A stretch of 15,686 bases of DNA, from the NCBI GenBank assembly GCA_038225015.1, contig JBBRFB010000081.1:1-15686 (forward strand), read 5' to 3'. Positions 6,126 through 14,072 of this stretch are shown piece after piece. Source of the stretch: Schlegelella_A sp038225015. Its GTDB lineage: Bacteria; Pseudomonadota; Gammaproteobacteria; Burkholderiales; Burkholderiaceae_C. Both the position numbers and the translations under genes were made by a program. Numbering within the stretch: position 1 is the stretch's first letter; each line of letters starts with the position of its first letter. Under the pieces are notes generated by a model, which was not told the DNA's origin, did no database searches, and worked only from the letters and a program-made list of their open reading frames with translations.

Positions 6126-8009
6126 ATGCACTCGCTGAACGCCCCGAACCGAGCGCCGCTCTGGAGCGTCGCTCTTGTCGGCAATCCGAACTGCGGCAAG
6201 ACGGCGCTCTTCAACCTGCTCACGGGCGCGCGCCAGAAGGTCGCCAACTACGCCGGGGTGACGGTCGAGCGCAAGGTCGGCGTGACGCGGCTCGCCAACG
6301 GCCGCGCCGTCTCGATCGTCGACCTGCCCGGCGCCTACAGCCTGACGCCGGCCACTCCCGACGAGCAGATCACGCTCGAGGTGATCGAGGGCCGCCGCCA
6401 CGGCGAGGCGGCGCCGGACGCCATCGTGGCCGTCGTCGACGCGACCAACCTGCGCATGAACCTGCGTCTCGTCCTCGAGCTGACGCAGCTGGGCCGGCCG
6501 CTGGTGGTGGCGCTGAACATGACCGACGTCGCCCGGGCCAAGGGATTGAAGATCGACGTTGCCCGGCTCGCCGCCGAGCTCGGCTGCCCGGTGGTCGAGA
6601 CCGTCGCCGTCCGCGCCGACGGCCACGCCGGCCTGCTTGCCCTCCTCGGCGAGCGGCTGGGCCAGGCGATACCGAGCCGCGCCGCCGTCGAGCCGGCGAA
6701 GGAGGCGCGCTCCTCGGCCGACCTTCAGCAGGAAGTGCGCCGCATCATCGCCATCGCCGCGCCGGGCGCCGCCGCCGTGCAGCGCTTCCAGTACCGCATC
6801 GACGCCGTCGTCATGCATCCGGTGTGGGGCCTGGCGCTCCTCTCGGCCTTGCTCTTCCTCATGTTCCAGGCGGTCTTCTCGTGGGCCAACGTGCCGATGG
6901 ACGTGATCAAGGAGGCGATGGCCGGCATAGGCGGCTGGGCGACCGCGCACATGAGCGGGGGGCCGCTGCGCAGCCTGCTGGTCGACGGCGTGATCGCCGG
7001 CGCCGGCGGCGTCATCGTCTTCCTGCCGCAGATCCTGATCCTCTTCTTCTTCATCCTCCTGCTCGAGGATTCGGGTTACCTGCCGCGCGCCGCCTTCCTG
7101 CTCGACAACCTGATGGGCAAGGTGGGCCTGTCGGGCCGCGCCTTCATCCCGCTGCTGTCGAGCTTCGCCTGCGCCATTCCCGGGATCATGGCGACGCGCA
7201 CCATCGCCAACTGGAAGGACCGGCTCGCCACCATCATGGTCGCGCCGCTCATGACGTGCTCGGCGCGCCTGCCCGTGTACGCGTTGCTGATCGGCGCCTT
7301 CGTCCCGAACCGCAGCGTCGGCCCATTCAATCTGCGCGGCCTGACGCTCTTCATCCTCTACGTCGCCGGCGTCGTCTCGGCGATGGCCGTTGCCTGGGTC
7401 TTCAAGCGCGTCTGGCTGCGCAGCCGCTACCAGCCGCTGATGCTCGAGCTGCCGCCCTACCGCATGCCCGGCCTGCGCAACCTCGCCATCGGCCTGTGGG
7501 AGCGCGCGACGATCTTCCTCAAGCGGGTCGGCGGCATCATCTTCTCGCTGATGGTCGTGCTCTGGTTCCTGTCGAGCTTTCCCGCGCCGCCACCGGGTGC
7601 GACCGGCCCGGCTATCCAGTACAGCCTGGCCGGCATGCTTGGCCAGCTGCTGCAGCACGTGTTCGCGCCGATCGGCTTCAACTGGCAGATCTCGATCGCC
7701 CTGGTGCCCGGCTTGGCCGCCCGCGAGGTGGCCGTCGGCGCGCTCGGCACGGTCTACGCCATGTCGGCGGCGAGCGACTCGGTGGCCGACGCTTTGTCGC
7801 CCGTCATCGCCCAGGGCTGGTCGCTGGCGACCGCGTTCTCGCTCCTCGCCTGGTACGTATTCGCGCCGCAATGCATCTCGACCCTCGCCGTCGTCAAGCG
7901 AGAGACGAACTCGTGGCGCTACCCGATCGTGATGGCGGTCTACCTGTTCGCGCTCGCCTACGTGGCGGCATTCGTCACCTACCGCGTGACGCTCTGGCTC
8001 GGAGGCTGA
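6126..8009 (+). CDS. feoB: Ferrous iron transporter FeoB (GTPase-coupled membrane protein)
   Basis: FeoB imports Fe2+ across the inner membrane. The 627-residue product has an N-terminal G domain with G1 GNPNCGKT (19-26), G2 Thr46, G3 DLPG (66-69) and G4 NMTD (131-134). A helical linker follows, then a polytopic membrane part beginning near residue 235. Conserved membrane motifs include LEDSGYLPRAAF, SSFACAIPGIMATR, TCSARLPVYALL and GLAAREVAVGALGTVYA, the two Gate-type halves. It is shorter than E. coli FeoB (773 aa), but all recognisable core segments are present. GAGG lies a few bases before the ATG, which follows the feoA stop by 10 nt. A small Cys-rich membrane protein gene starts 1 nt after its stop, in the place where FeoC is encoded in enterobacteria. 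Confidence 0.97.
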   Translation: MHSLNAPNRAPLWSVALVGNPNCGKTALFNLLTGARQKVANYAGVTVERKVGVTRLANGRAVSIVDLPGAYSLTPATPDEQITLEVIEGRRHGEAAPDAIVAVVDATNLRMNLRLVLELTQLGRPLVVALNMTDVARAKGLKIDVARLAAELGCPVVETVAVRADGHAGLLALLGERLGQAIPSRAAVEPAKEARSSADLQQEVRRIIAIAAPGAAAVQRFQYRIDAVVMHPVWGLALLSALLFLMFQAVFSWANVPMDVIKEAMAGIGGWATAHMSGGPLRSLLVDGVIAGAGGVIVFLPQILILFFFILLLEDSGYLPRAAFLLDNLMGKVGLSGRAFIPLLSSFACAIPGIMATRTIANWKDRLATIMVAPLMTCSARLPVYALLIGAFVPNRSVGPFNLRGLTLFILYVAGVVSAMAVAWVFKRVWLRSRYQPLMLELPPYRMPGLRNLAIGLWERATIFLKRVGGIIFSLMVVLWFLSSFPAPPPGATGPAIQYSLAGMLGQLLQHVFAPIGFNWQISIALVPGLAAREVAVGALGTVYAMSAASDSVADALSPVIAQGWSLATAFSLLAWYVFAPQCISTLAVVKRETNSWRYPIVMAVYLFALAYVAAFVTYRVTLWLGG

Positions 8010-8010
8010 C

Positions 8011-8424
8011 ATGCTCGCGCAATCGCTGATCGTCGCCGTCGTCGTCGCCGCCTGCTCCGTCTACGCGGCGTGGTCGCTGATGCCGGCGTCGGCCCGGCGC
8101 GCGACCGCCGCCGCCTTGCTGAAGATGCCCTTGCCGGGCGGCATTTCGGCGTTCATGCGCCGGCATTCGCTGGCGGCCAGCGGCTGCGCCTGCGATGGTT
8201 GCGATCACGCCGCCGACAAGAAGGCGGCCGCGCCCTCGGTGCAGGCCATCCACTTTCACCCGCGGCATCCACGGCCGCAGGGGTCTCAGGGATCGGCCGG
8301 CGCCCGCCCCATCGACTTGTCGCCCAGGCCCTTGGGCAGCGGAAAGTGGACGGTCTCCGCGGCACCGGGCAACGTTCGCACGGAAATGGCGCCGAGCGCG
8401 CGCAGCCGATCCACGACTTCCTGA
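8011..8424 (+). CDS. Small Cys-rich membrane protein following feoB (DUF6587-like)
   Basis: The ATG lies 1 nt after the feoB stop. Residues about 5-25 form one membrane helix (SLIVAVVVAACSVYAAWSLM), followed by a basic segment. A CACDGC cluster then supplies Cys59, Cys61 and Cys64, and a His-rich HFHPRH tail follows near residue 81. This architecture matches small proteins often found after feoB in beta- and gammaproteobacteria. A metal-binding accessory role in iron uptake is a guess from position and cysteines. The frame continues to 8424 (137 residues), but from about residue 92 it runs antisense to the well-conserved 3' end of ispH. The native protein probably ended near HPRPQG, and this tail may reflect a lost stop codon. 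Confidence 0.68.
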   Translation: MLAQSLIVAVVVAACSVYAAWSLMPASARRATAAALLKMPLPGGISAFMRRHSLAASGCACDGCDHAADKKAAAPSVQAIHFHPRHPRPQGSQGSAGARPIDLSPRPLGSGKWTVSAAPGNVRTEMAPSARSRSTTS

Positions 8425-9248
8425 ACCAGGACCTCGGGCGCCGAGGCTCCGGCCGTGACGCCGACGCGGCGCCGGCCTTCGAACCACTCGGCCTTCAGGT
8501 CGCCAGCCGCATCGACCATGTAGGCATCGGCGCCGAGCCGCTCCGCCAGTTCGCGCAGGCGATTGCTGTTCGAGCTGGTCGGGCTGCCGACGACGACGAG
8601 CACGTCGACGCCGGGCGCCAAGACCTTCACGGCGTCCTGACGGTTCTGCGTCGCGTAGCAGATGTCCTGCTGCTTCGGCTGGCGAACCTGCGGGTAGCGG
8701 CGCTGGACGGCAGCGAGGATCTCGGCCGCATCGTCGACCGACAGCGTCGTCTGCGTGACCACGGCGATCGGCGGCCCGGGCGGCATCTCGAGACGCTCGA
8801 CGTCGGCGACGTCTTCGACGAGATAAATGCCGCTGGCGAGCTGTCCCATCGTGCCCTCGACCTCGGGATGGCCTTTGTGGCCGATCATGATGAACTGGTA
8901 GCCCTCCCTGGCCAGCTTGGCGACCTCGACGTGCACCTTGGTCACCAGCGGGCAGGTCGCGTCGAAGACGCTGAAGCCGCGCTCGGCGGCTTCCCGGCGC
9001 ACCCCCTGCGAGACGCCGTGGGCGCTGAAGACGAGGGTGGCGCCGGGCGGAACCTCGGCCAGGTCTTCGATGAAGATCGCGCCCTTGGACTTCAGGTCGT
9101 TCACGACATAGGTGTTGTGGACGATCTCGTGGCGCACGTAGATAGGCGCGCCGAACCGGGCCAGGGCCCGCTCGACGATCTCGATGGCCCGGTCGACACC
9201 GGCGCAGAACCCGCGCGGCTCGGCAAGCACGACTTCTTCGAGGCTCAT
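8286..9248 (-). CDS. ispH: 4-hydroxy-3-methylbut-2-enyl diphosphate reductase
   Basis: IspH (LytB) catalyses the last step of the MEP isoprenoid pathway, reducing HMBPP to IPP and DMAPP with a [4Fe-4S] cluster. The 320-residue product has the three cluster cysteines in conserved settings: Cys15 in RGFCAGV, the DATCPLVTKVH cysteine, and the QQDICYATQNRQ cysteine. Other family signatures are SAHGVS, MIGHKGHPEVEGT, VVVGSPTSSNSNRL and VTAGASAPEVLVQEV. Length is typical. It lies 4 nt downstream of fkpB, the same pairing as in E. coli. The last 46 codons overlap antisense with the tail of the small gene after feoB. Confidence 0.97.
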   Translation of the reverse strand: MSLEEVVLAEPRGFCAGVDRAIEIVERALARFGAPIYVRHEIVHNTYVVNDLKSKGAIFIEDLAEVPPGATLVFSAHGVSQGVRREAAERGFSVFDATCPLVTKVHVEVAKLAREGYQFIMIGHKGHPEVEGTMGQLASGIYLVEDVADVERLEMPPGPPIAVVTQTTLSVDDAAEILAAVQRRYPQVRQPKQQDICYATQNRQDAVKVLAPGVDVLVVVGSPTSSNSNRLRELAERLGADAYMVDAAGDLKAEWFEGRRRVGVTAGASAPEVLVQEVVDRLRALGAISVRTLPGAAETVHFPLPKGLGDKSMGRAPADP

Positions 9249-9252
9249 GGCG

Positions 9253-9702
9253 TCATGGCTCGAGGATGCCGATCAGCTTGACGTCGAACGTCAACGGCCG
9301 ACCTGCGAGCGGGTGGTTGAAGTCGAGCAGGAGCGCGTCGGCGTCGACTTCGCGCACGACGCCGGCAAAGCTCGCGCTGCCGTCGGGCGTCGGGAAACGG
9401 ACGACGTCGCCGACCTGGTAGTCACCGTCGCCATCGCCCGCGACATCGATCGCCGAGCGGCGCACGCGCCGCACGAGATCGGCGCTGGGCTGGCCGAAGG
9501 CCTCACCGGCGGCAAGCGCGAAGGACGCCTCGCTGCCCTCGACCAGGCCGACGAGACGGGCCTCCATCGCCGGCGCGAGCTCGCCGGCGCCGAGCGACAG
9601 CGTTGCCGGCTGGGCACCGAACGTGTCGACGAACGCCGTGCCGTCGGCGCCGCTCAGCCGGTAGTGCAGGGTCAGGAACGATTCGGGTGCGACGCGATTC
9701 AA
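9253..9702 (-). CDS. fkpB: FKBP-type peptidyl-prolyl isomerase (FkpB/SlpA)
   Basis: The 149-residue product is a SlyD/FkpB-type prolyl isomerase and chaperone. It begins with an FKBP strand (SFLTLHYRL) followed by an insert-in-flap arrangement: GAGELAPAMEARLVGLVEGSEASF, AGEAFGQP and the C-terminal DFNHPLAGRPLTFDVKL. The FNHPLAG signature is characteristic. There is no His-rich tail as in SlyD. The most upstream usable start is TTG at 9702, with no clear ribosome binding site, so the exact start is uncertain, although the alignment begins only a few residues later. It precedes ispH by 4 nt and diverges from radC across a short gap. Confidence 0.9.
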   Translation of the reverse strand: MNRVAPESFLTLHYRLSGADGTAFVDTFGAQPATLSLGAGELAPAMEARLVGLVEGSEASFALAAGEAFGQPSADLVRRVRRSAIDVAGDGDGDYQVGDVVRFPTPDGSASFAGVVREVDADALLLDFNHPLAGRPLTFDVKLIGILEP

Positions 9703-9781
9703 GGAGCGGTCCGGGACGGGTGGCTAGACTGCATCGATTTTACGAGCGCAGACCGAGGGCCGCTGCCGGCTTGCCAGAGAC

Positions 9782-10453
9782 ATGCTGAAGGACATTCCCG
9801 CCGCCGCGCGCCCGCGCGAGAAGCTGCTCGCGCTGGGCCCGGCCGCGCTTGCCGACGCCGAGCTGATCGCCCTGCTCCTGCGTACCGGCCTGCCCGGCGT
9901 CTCGGTGCTGCAACTGGCGCAGAACCTGCTCGACGCCTTCGGTGGCCTCGCCGGGCTGCTGCGGGCCGGTCCCGAACAACTGAAGGTGGTCAAGGGCCTG
10001 GGCCCGGCCAAGCGCGCCGAGGTCGCCGCGGTGCTCGAGCTGGCGCGCCGCTCGGTCGCCGGCGAGCTCTCGGCCGAGCCGGTGTTCGATTCACCGGCGA
10101 AGGTCAGGCACTACCTGAGCCTGCAACTCGCCGGCCGCGAGCACGAGGTCTTCGCGGTCCTCTTTCTCGATGCCCAGAGCCGCCTCCTCGTGCTCGAGGA
10201 GATGTTTCGCGGCACCTTGACCCAGACCAGCGTGTATCCGCGCGAGGTCGTCAAACGCGCGCTCGCGCTCGGCGCCGCGGCGGTCATCCTCGCCCACAAC
10301 CACCCGTCGGGCGCGGCCGAGCCGTCGCGGGCCGACGAGTTCCTGACGCAGACGCTGAAGAGCGCCCTGGCGCTGGTCGACGTGCGCGTGCTCGATCACC
10401 TGGTCGTCGGCCGCGGTGCGGTCGTCTCGTTCGCCGAAAGGGGGCTGCTGTGA
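9782..10453 (+). CDS. radC: RadC family JAB/MPN-domain protein
   Basis: The 223-residue product has a helix-hairpin-helix-like N-terminal part (ADAELIALLLRTGLPG, then LLRAGPEQLKVVKGLGPAKRAEV) and a C-terminal JAB1/MPN-type metalloprotease-like fold. The metal motif is HNHPSG with a downstream Asp in EPSRADEF. The conserved EMFRGTLTQTSVYPREVVKRAL segment precedes it. RadC was once thought to be a repair protein; its biochemical role is still unsettled. Length matches the family. The ATG at 9782 begins MLKDIPAAARPREKLL, the standard start. It overlaps the next gene in a GTGA and diverges from fkpB. Confidence 0.95.
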   Translation: MLKDIPAAARPREKLLALGPAALADAELIALLLRTGLPGVSVLQLAQNLLDAFGGLAGLLRAGPEQLKVVKGLGPAKRAEVAAVLELARRSVAGELSAEPVFDSPAKVRHYLSLQLAGREHEVFAVLFLDAQSRLLVLEEMFRGTLTQTSVYPREVVKRALALGAAAVILAHNHPSGAAEPSRADEFLTQTLKSALALVDVRVLDHLVVGRGAVVSFAERGLL

Positions 10454-11142
10454 GTTCACGTCGTCAGCGTGAGCGACCGTCGGCGGCGCCGACGTCGGCC
10501 GACCCGCTGTCTACCCTCGGCGCGATCGGCCGGGCGCTGCGGGCCCGCGAACAGGCGGCGCGCGAAGACGTAGCGCAGGCGGCGGTGCGCGACGCCGCCG
10601 AGCGGCGCGAGCGCGATGCCTTCGCCGATGCGGTGGGCCGGGTCGTGCCGTTGCGCAGGCCCGTGCCCCACGCCCTGCCGCGCGCTCGCCCCGATGCGAC
10701 GCCACGCCAGCGCCAGCGCGACGAAGCCGCGGCGCTGGCCGAATCGCTGTCCGACGCGATCGATCCGGCGGCATTGATCGACACCGATGACGAGCTGAGC
10801 TTTCGCCGGGCCGGCATCGGCATCGATGTCGTTCGCAAGCTGCGCCGCGGCGTCTGGGCCCAGCAGGCGCAGCTTGACCTGCACGGCCTGCGCAGCGACG
10901 AAGCGCGCGAGCGCCTGGCCGCGTTCCTGCGCGCCGCCGCCCGCGCCGGCCTGCGCTGCGTTCGGGTCGTGCACGGCAAGGGGCTCGGGTCGCCGGGGCG
11001 CGAGCCGGTGCTCAAGGCGAAAGTAAAACGCTGGCTGGTCCAGCGCACCGACGTGCTGGCCTTCACGCACGCGCGCGCCGCTGACGGCGGCAATGGTGCC
11101 CTCATCGTCCTGCTCGACCGCGATCAGCAGCCGCCGGGGTAG
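10450..11142 (+). CDS. Smr-domain protein
   Basis: The GTG at 10450 overlaps the radC stop by 4 nt (GTGA) and gives a 230-residue product. The N-terminal 120 residues are charged, Ala/Arg-rich and probably helical or disordered. The C-terminal Smr domain is clear: LDLHG (142-146), the EARERLAAFL helix, and VVHGKG (173-178) before VLKAKVKRWL. Smr domains are DNA or RNA nickases/nucleases related to MutS2 C-termini; stand-alone proteins resemble E. coli SmrA/SmrB, and SmrB is known to cleave mRNA at collided ribosomes. Which activity this one has cannot be told. The frame is open upstream over radC, but that part is a shadow. It ends in TAG, unlike most genes here, and faces the ATPase gene across 45 bp. 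Confidence 0.88.
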   Translation: MSSRRQRERPSAAPTSADPLSTLGAIGRALRAREQAAREDVAQAAVRDAAERRERDAFADAVGRVVPLRRPVPHALPRARPDATPRQRQRDEAAALAESLSDAIDPAALIDTDDELSFRRAGIGIDVVRKLRRGVWAQQAQLDLHGLRSDEARERLAAFLRAAARAGLRCVRVVHGKGLGSPGREPVLKAKVKRWLVQRTDVLAFTHARAADGGNGALIVLLDRDQQPPG

Positions 11143-11187
11143 CTCCTCCGTCCGGGCCCGGCTTACCAAGACCGCCCGCGGGGGCCT

Positions 11188-11961
11188 TCAGGGCGAGATT
11201 CGGGCGGCGATGGCGCCCACAGCCTTCGCCGCCGGGCAGCCGGGGGCGCTCTCGAGCAAGAGGCTTCGCCGCTGTACTGCCTCGCGCACGCTCGGGTCGA
11301 TCGGTATCTCGCCGACGAACTCGAGCACGAGCGGCTCGCCGCCGAGCTCGGCGAGCTGCGGTGCGACGAAGCGGTCGACGACAAGCTGCAGCTGGTTGCG
11401 GATGTTCCGGCCCTCGCCGGTGGCGCTGACCTGGTTCACCACCAGCCGGATCGCGCGCCGCTGCTGCTGAATCGCCAGTACCTTGATGGTGGCGTAGGCA
11501 TCGGTCATCGACGTCGGCTCGGGCGTGGCGACGACCAGCACCTCGGCCGCCAGCGATATCGCATGCAGGACGACGTCGGAGATGCCGGCGCCGGTGTCGA
11601 TGAGGATGCGGTCGAAGCGCGGCGCCACCGTCTGGATGATCTCGACCAGTTGCTCGCGCACCTGGGCCGTGAGGCGCGAGTACTCGACCAGCCCGGAGCC
11701 GGCCAGCAGCACAGAGAAGCCGCCCGGCGCCGGCAGGATCGCCTCGTCGAGCTTGGCGGTGCCGGTGAAGACCTCGTGCAGCGTGAGCTTGGGATGAAGG
11801 TTGAGGACGACGTCGAGATTGGCCAGGCCGAGGTCGGCGTCGAGCACGAGGACTCGCTCGCCGCGCAGTACCAGCGCCGCCGCGAGATTGGCCGACATGA
11901 ACGTCTTGCCGACGCCGCCCTTGCCGCTGGTCACCGCCATGATCTTGGCCCGGCCGGTCAT
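11188..11961 (-). CDS. MinD/FlhG-family P-loop ATPase
   Basis: The 257-residue product is a deviant Walker A ATPase. SGKGGVGKT (12-20) holds both the signature Lys14 and Lys19, followed by LVLDADLGLANLDVVL and a Walker B-like ILIDTGAGISD. The ATPEPTSMTDAYATIKVL segment is typical of FlhG/FleN/YlxH proteins, which set flagellar number and position, and of relatives that position other polar machinery. There is no obvious N-terminal FlhF-activating extension and no flagellar gene in the window, so FlhG proper is not proven. The ATG at 11961 has AGGA 6 nt upstream and overlaps the diguanylate cyclase stop in an ATGA, so the two are very likely co-translated. The end of its C-terminus is not a clear MinD-type membrane helix. 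Confidence 0.88.
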   Translation of the reverse strand: MTGRAKIMAVTSGKGGVGKTFMSANLAAALVLRGERVLVLDADLGLANLDVVLNLHPKLTLHEVFTGTAKLDEAILPAPGGFSVLLAGSGLVEYSRLTAQVREQLVEIIQTVAPRFDRILIDTGAGISDVVLHAISLAAEVLVVATPEPTSMTDAYATIKVLAIQQQRRAIRLVVNQVSATGEGRNIRNQLQLVVDRFVAPQLAELGGEPLVLEFVGEIPIDPSVREAVQRRSLLLESAPGCPAAKAVGAIAARISP

Positions 11962-12692
11962 TCGAGGTCCTGGAATTGCGAGGTGCCGAACAGCAGGCCC
12001 TTTTCCTCGGGGCTGACATACGACACGGTCGGCTGCTCGAGGCAGGCGCGGTTGCGGCCCTCGGCCTTGGCGCGGTAGAGCTGCTGGTCGGCACGCTCGA
12101 CCCAGAGGAGCGCCGACGAGCGGACCCACTGCGGCGCGAAGGCACCGCCGATCGACACCGTGACCGAGACGCTCAGGCCCGGGCCGATCTCGATCGGCCG
12201 GGCATGCACGTGGGCGCGGATGCGCTCGGCGACGGCCTGGCCGAACGAGGGCGCGCAGTTCGGCAGGATCATCGAGAACTCCTCGCCGCCATAACGTGCG
12301 ACGGTGTCCATCGGCCGAGTGCATTCGCCGAGCGAGGCCGCGACCGCCTTCAGCACGAGATCGCCGGCCGGGTGGCCGTGCGCGTCGTTGACGCGCTTGA
12401 AGTGGTCGATGTCGATCATGAGAACGAGCGCCGGCTCGCCGGCGCGGGCGACGCGGTCGACCTCGCCGGCCAGCGTGCTCTCGAAGTGGCGCCGGTTCGC
12501 CAGGCCTGTCAGGGGGTCGCGGCTCGACAGCTCGCACAGGCCGTCGATGAGAGCCTGCAGCCAGGCGTCGGAACCAACCGGATGTTCGTCCGGCAGCGCC
12601 TGGCCCGATCGATGCAGCAATTGCAGCGCTCCGTCGAGACTGAGCGCCGGCGGATCACCGATCGCAGGTTGAGGCTTGGGATGCACGTGCAT
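11958..12692 (-). CDS. GGDEF-domain diguanylate cyclase
   Basis: The 244-residue product makes cyclic di-GMP from two GTP. A short N-terminal region of about 50 residues without an evident sensor domain or membrane helix leads into DPLTGLANRR (59-68). The metal-binding region is IDIDHFK (Asp94) and the active-site loop is GGEEF (135-139). A complete inhibitory I-site, RPMD (126-129), lies five residues before it, so product inhibition is expected. The C-terminal ADQQLYRAKAEGRNR is typical. It appears cytosolic. The ATG at 12692 has only a weak ribosome binding site. Its stop overlaps the start of the MinD/FlhG-type ATPase, which suggests a shared task such as localised c-di-GMP control. Confidence 0.93.
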   Translation of the reverse strand: MHVHPKPQPAIGDPPALSLDGALQLLHRSGQALPDEHPVGSDAWLQALIDGLCELSSRDPLTGLANRRHFESTLAGEVDRVARAGEPALVLMIDIDHFKRVNDAHGHPAGDLVLKAVAASLGECTRPMDTVARYGGEEFSMILPNCAPSFGQAVAERIRAHVHARPIEIGPGLSVSVTVSIGGAFAPQWVRSSALLWVERADQQLYRAKAEGRNRACLEQPTVSYVSPEEKGLLFGTSQFQDLE

Positions 12693-12814
12693 TGAACGTA
12701 GCTTCGAGTCAGTCTAGCAGCGGGGCCCGGCGGCGGAGGTAATGAAGAGCGTCGATTCCGCCTCGCGGTTCGCGGCGTCCGGCGCACCGCGAAGGGAGCG
12801 GCGTGCGGGAGTGC

Positions 12815-14071
12815 TCAATCGTCGGGAAGAAAGAGTTGCTGCAGATCGTTGAGGAAGTCGAAGCCGCGCGCCGTCGGCTGCACCCGACCCGGCTCGCGAA
12901 CGACGAGTCCACGCCGTTCAGCCTCGGCGAGCGGGCGCTCGAGCACCGTCGGTGCCAGTCCCGTGCGTTCGCAAAAGCGGGCGATCTCGAAACCCGCCGG
13001 CAGGCGCAGCGCATTGAGGATGAACTCGAACGGAAGGTCGGCGCGCGCGACTTCGCTCTCGCTCGCCACCGCCTGGCCAGCAAACGCGCCGGCCATGTAG
13101 CCCACCGGCTCGCGCAGCCGGACCTGGCGCACGATGCGGTGCGCGAAGCTCAGCTTGCCGTGCGCACCCGCGCCGAGGCCGAGGTAGTCGCCGAACTCCC
13201 AGTAGTTGAGGTTGTGCCGGCAGGCGTGGCCGGGCCGGGCGAAGGCCGACACCTCGTAGCGCGCCATGCCGGCCGACGCGGTGTCTCCGGCGATCGCATC
13301 GAGCATGGCGTAGGCCAGGTCGTCGTCGGGCAGCGGCGGCGGGTACTTGGCGAAGACGGTGTTCGGCTCGATCGTCAGGTGGTAGATCGAAACGTGCGGC
13401 GGCTCGAAAGCGAGCGCGGCGGCGAGGTCGGCCCGACAGGCGGCCAGCGACTGGCCCGGCAGCGCGTACATCAGGTCGATGTTGAAGGTATCGAAGCTGG
13501 CCTTCGCCTCGGCGATGGCGGCGCGCGCCTGACCAGCGTCGTGGACGCGTCCCAGCACCTTCAGGTGGGCGTCATCGAAGCTTTGCACACCGATCGAGAG
13601 CCGTGTGACGCCGGCGGCGCGGAAGGCGCGGAAGCGATCGCGCTCGAAGGTGCCGGGGTTGGCCTCGAGCGTGATTTCGCAGCCAGGCTCGAGCGGCACC
13701 CGTGCCCGCAGGTCGGCGATCAGCCGCTCGATCGCTGCCGGCTCGAAGAGGCTCGGCGTGCCGCCGCCGATGAAGACGGTGTGAACGCGCCGGCCCCAGA
13801 TGAAGGGCAGCGACGCCTCCAGGTCGGCAACGACGGCATCGAGGTAGCGCTGCTGCGGGAGTTCGTCCAGCGGCGACGGCAGCGCGTGCGAGTTGAAGTC
13901 GCAGTAGGGGCACTTCTTCAGGCACCACGGCAGGTGCACGTAGAGCGAGAGCGGCGGCAAGGCGTCGAGCCGGAGCGCGCCCGGCCGCATGAAGCGCGCC
14001 AGCCGCTCGGCCACCGTGCCTGACGGCCTCGGGCCGGTCGACGCGTCGTTGGCCAAGGCGATCGTCGTCAT
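12815..14071 (-). CDS. hemW: HemW-type radical SAM protein (haem chaperone)
   Basis: The 418-residue product is an HemN-like radical SAM protein of the HemW group, thought to bind haem and deliver it to respiratory enzymes rather than act as coproporphyrinogen dehydrogenase. The cluster motif is PWCLKKCPYCDF, with Cys50, Cys54 and Cys57. Phe follows where true HemN has a fourth Cys, which supports HemW. Other core segments are FIGGGTPSLF, LEANPGTF, GVQSFDDAHLKVLGR and NIDLMYALPGQ, then the C-terminal GLGAGAHGK and a wHTH-like end. It starts 1 nt after the rdgB stop, completing an rph-rdgB-hemW cluster known from other betaproteobacteria. The first about 35 residues are poorly conserved, so a later start is possible. 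Confidence 0.94.
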   Translation of the reverse strand: MTTIALANDASTGPRPSGTVAERLARFMRPGALRLDALPPLSLYVHLPWCLKKCPYCDFNSHALPSPLDELPQQRYLDAVVADLEASLPFIWGRRVHTVFIGGGTPSLFEPAAIERLIADLRARVPLEPGCEITLEANPGTFERDRFRAFRAAGVTRLSIGVQSFDDAHLKVLGRVHDAGQARAAIAEAKASFDTFNIDLMYALPGQSLAACRADLAAALAFEPPHVSIYHLTIEPNTVFAKYPPPLPDDDLAYAMLDAIAGDTASAGMARYEVSAFARPGHACRHNLNYWEFGDYLGLGAGAHGKLSFAHRIVRQVRLREPVGYMAGAFAGQAVASESEVARADLPFEFILNALRLPAGFEIARFCERTGLAPTVLERPLAEAERRGLVVREPGRVQPTARGFDFLNDLQQLFLPDD

Positions 14072-14072
14072 C

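Noticed and set aside
5889..8012. Long minus-strand open frame opposite feoA/feoB
   Set aside because: Low-complexity Arg/Asp/Gln-rich translation antisense to an unmistakable FeoB.
12803..14023. Plus-strand open frame opposite hemW
   Set aside because: Composition-driven shadow; the opposite strand encodes a complete HemW with its cluster motif.
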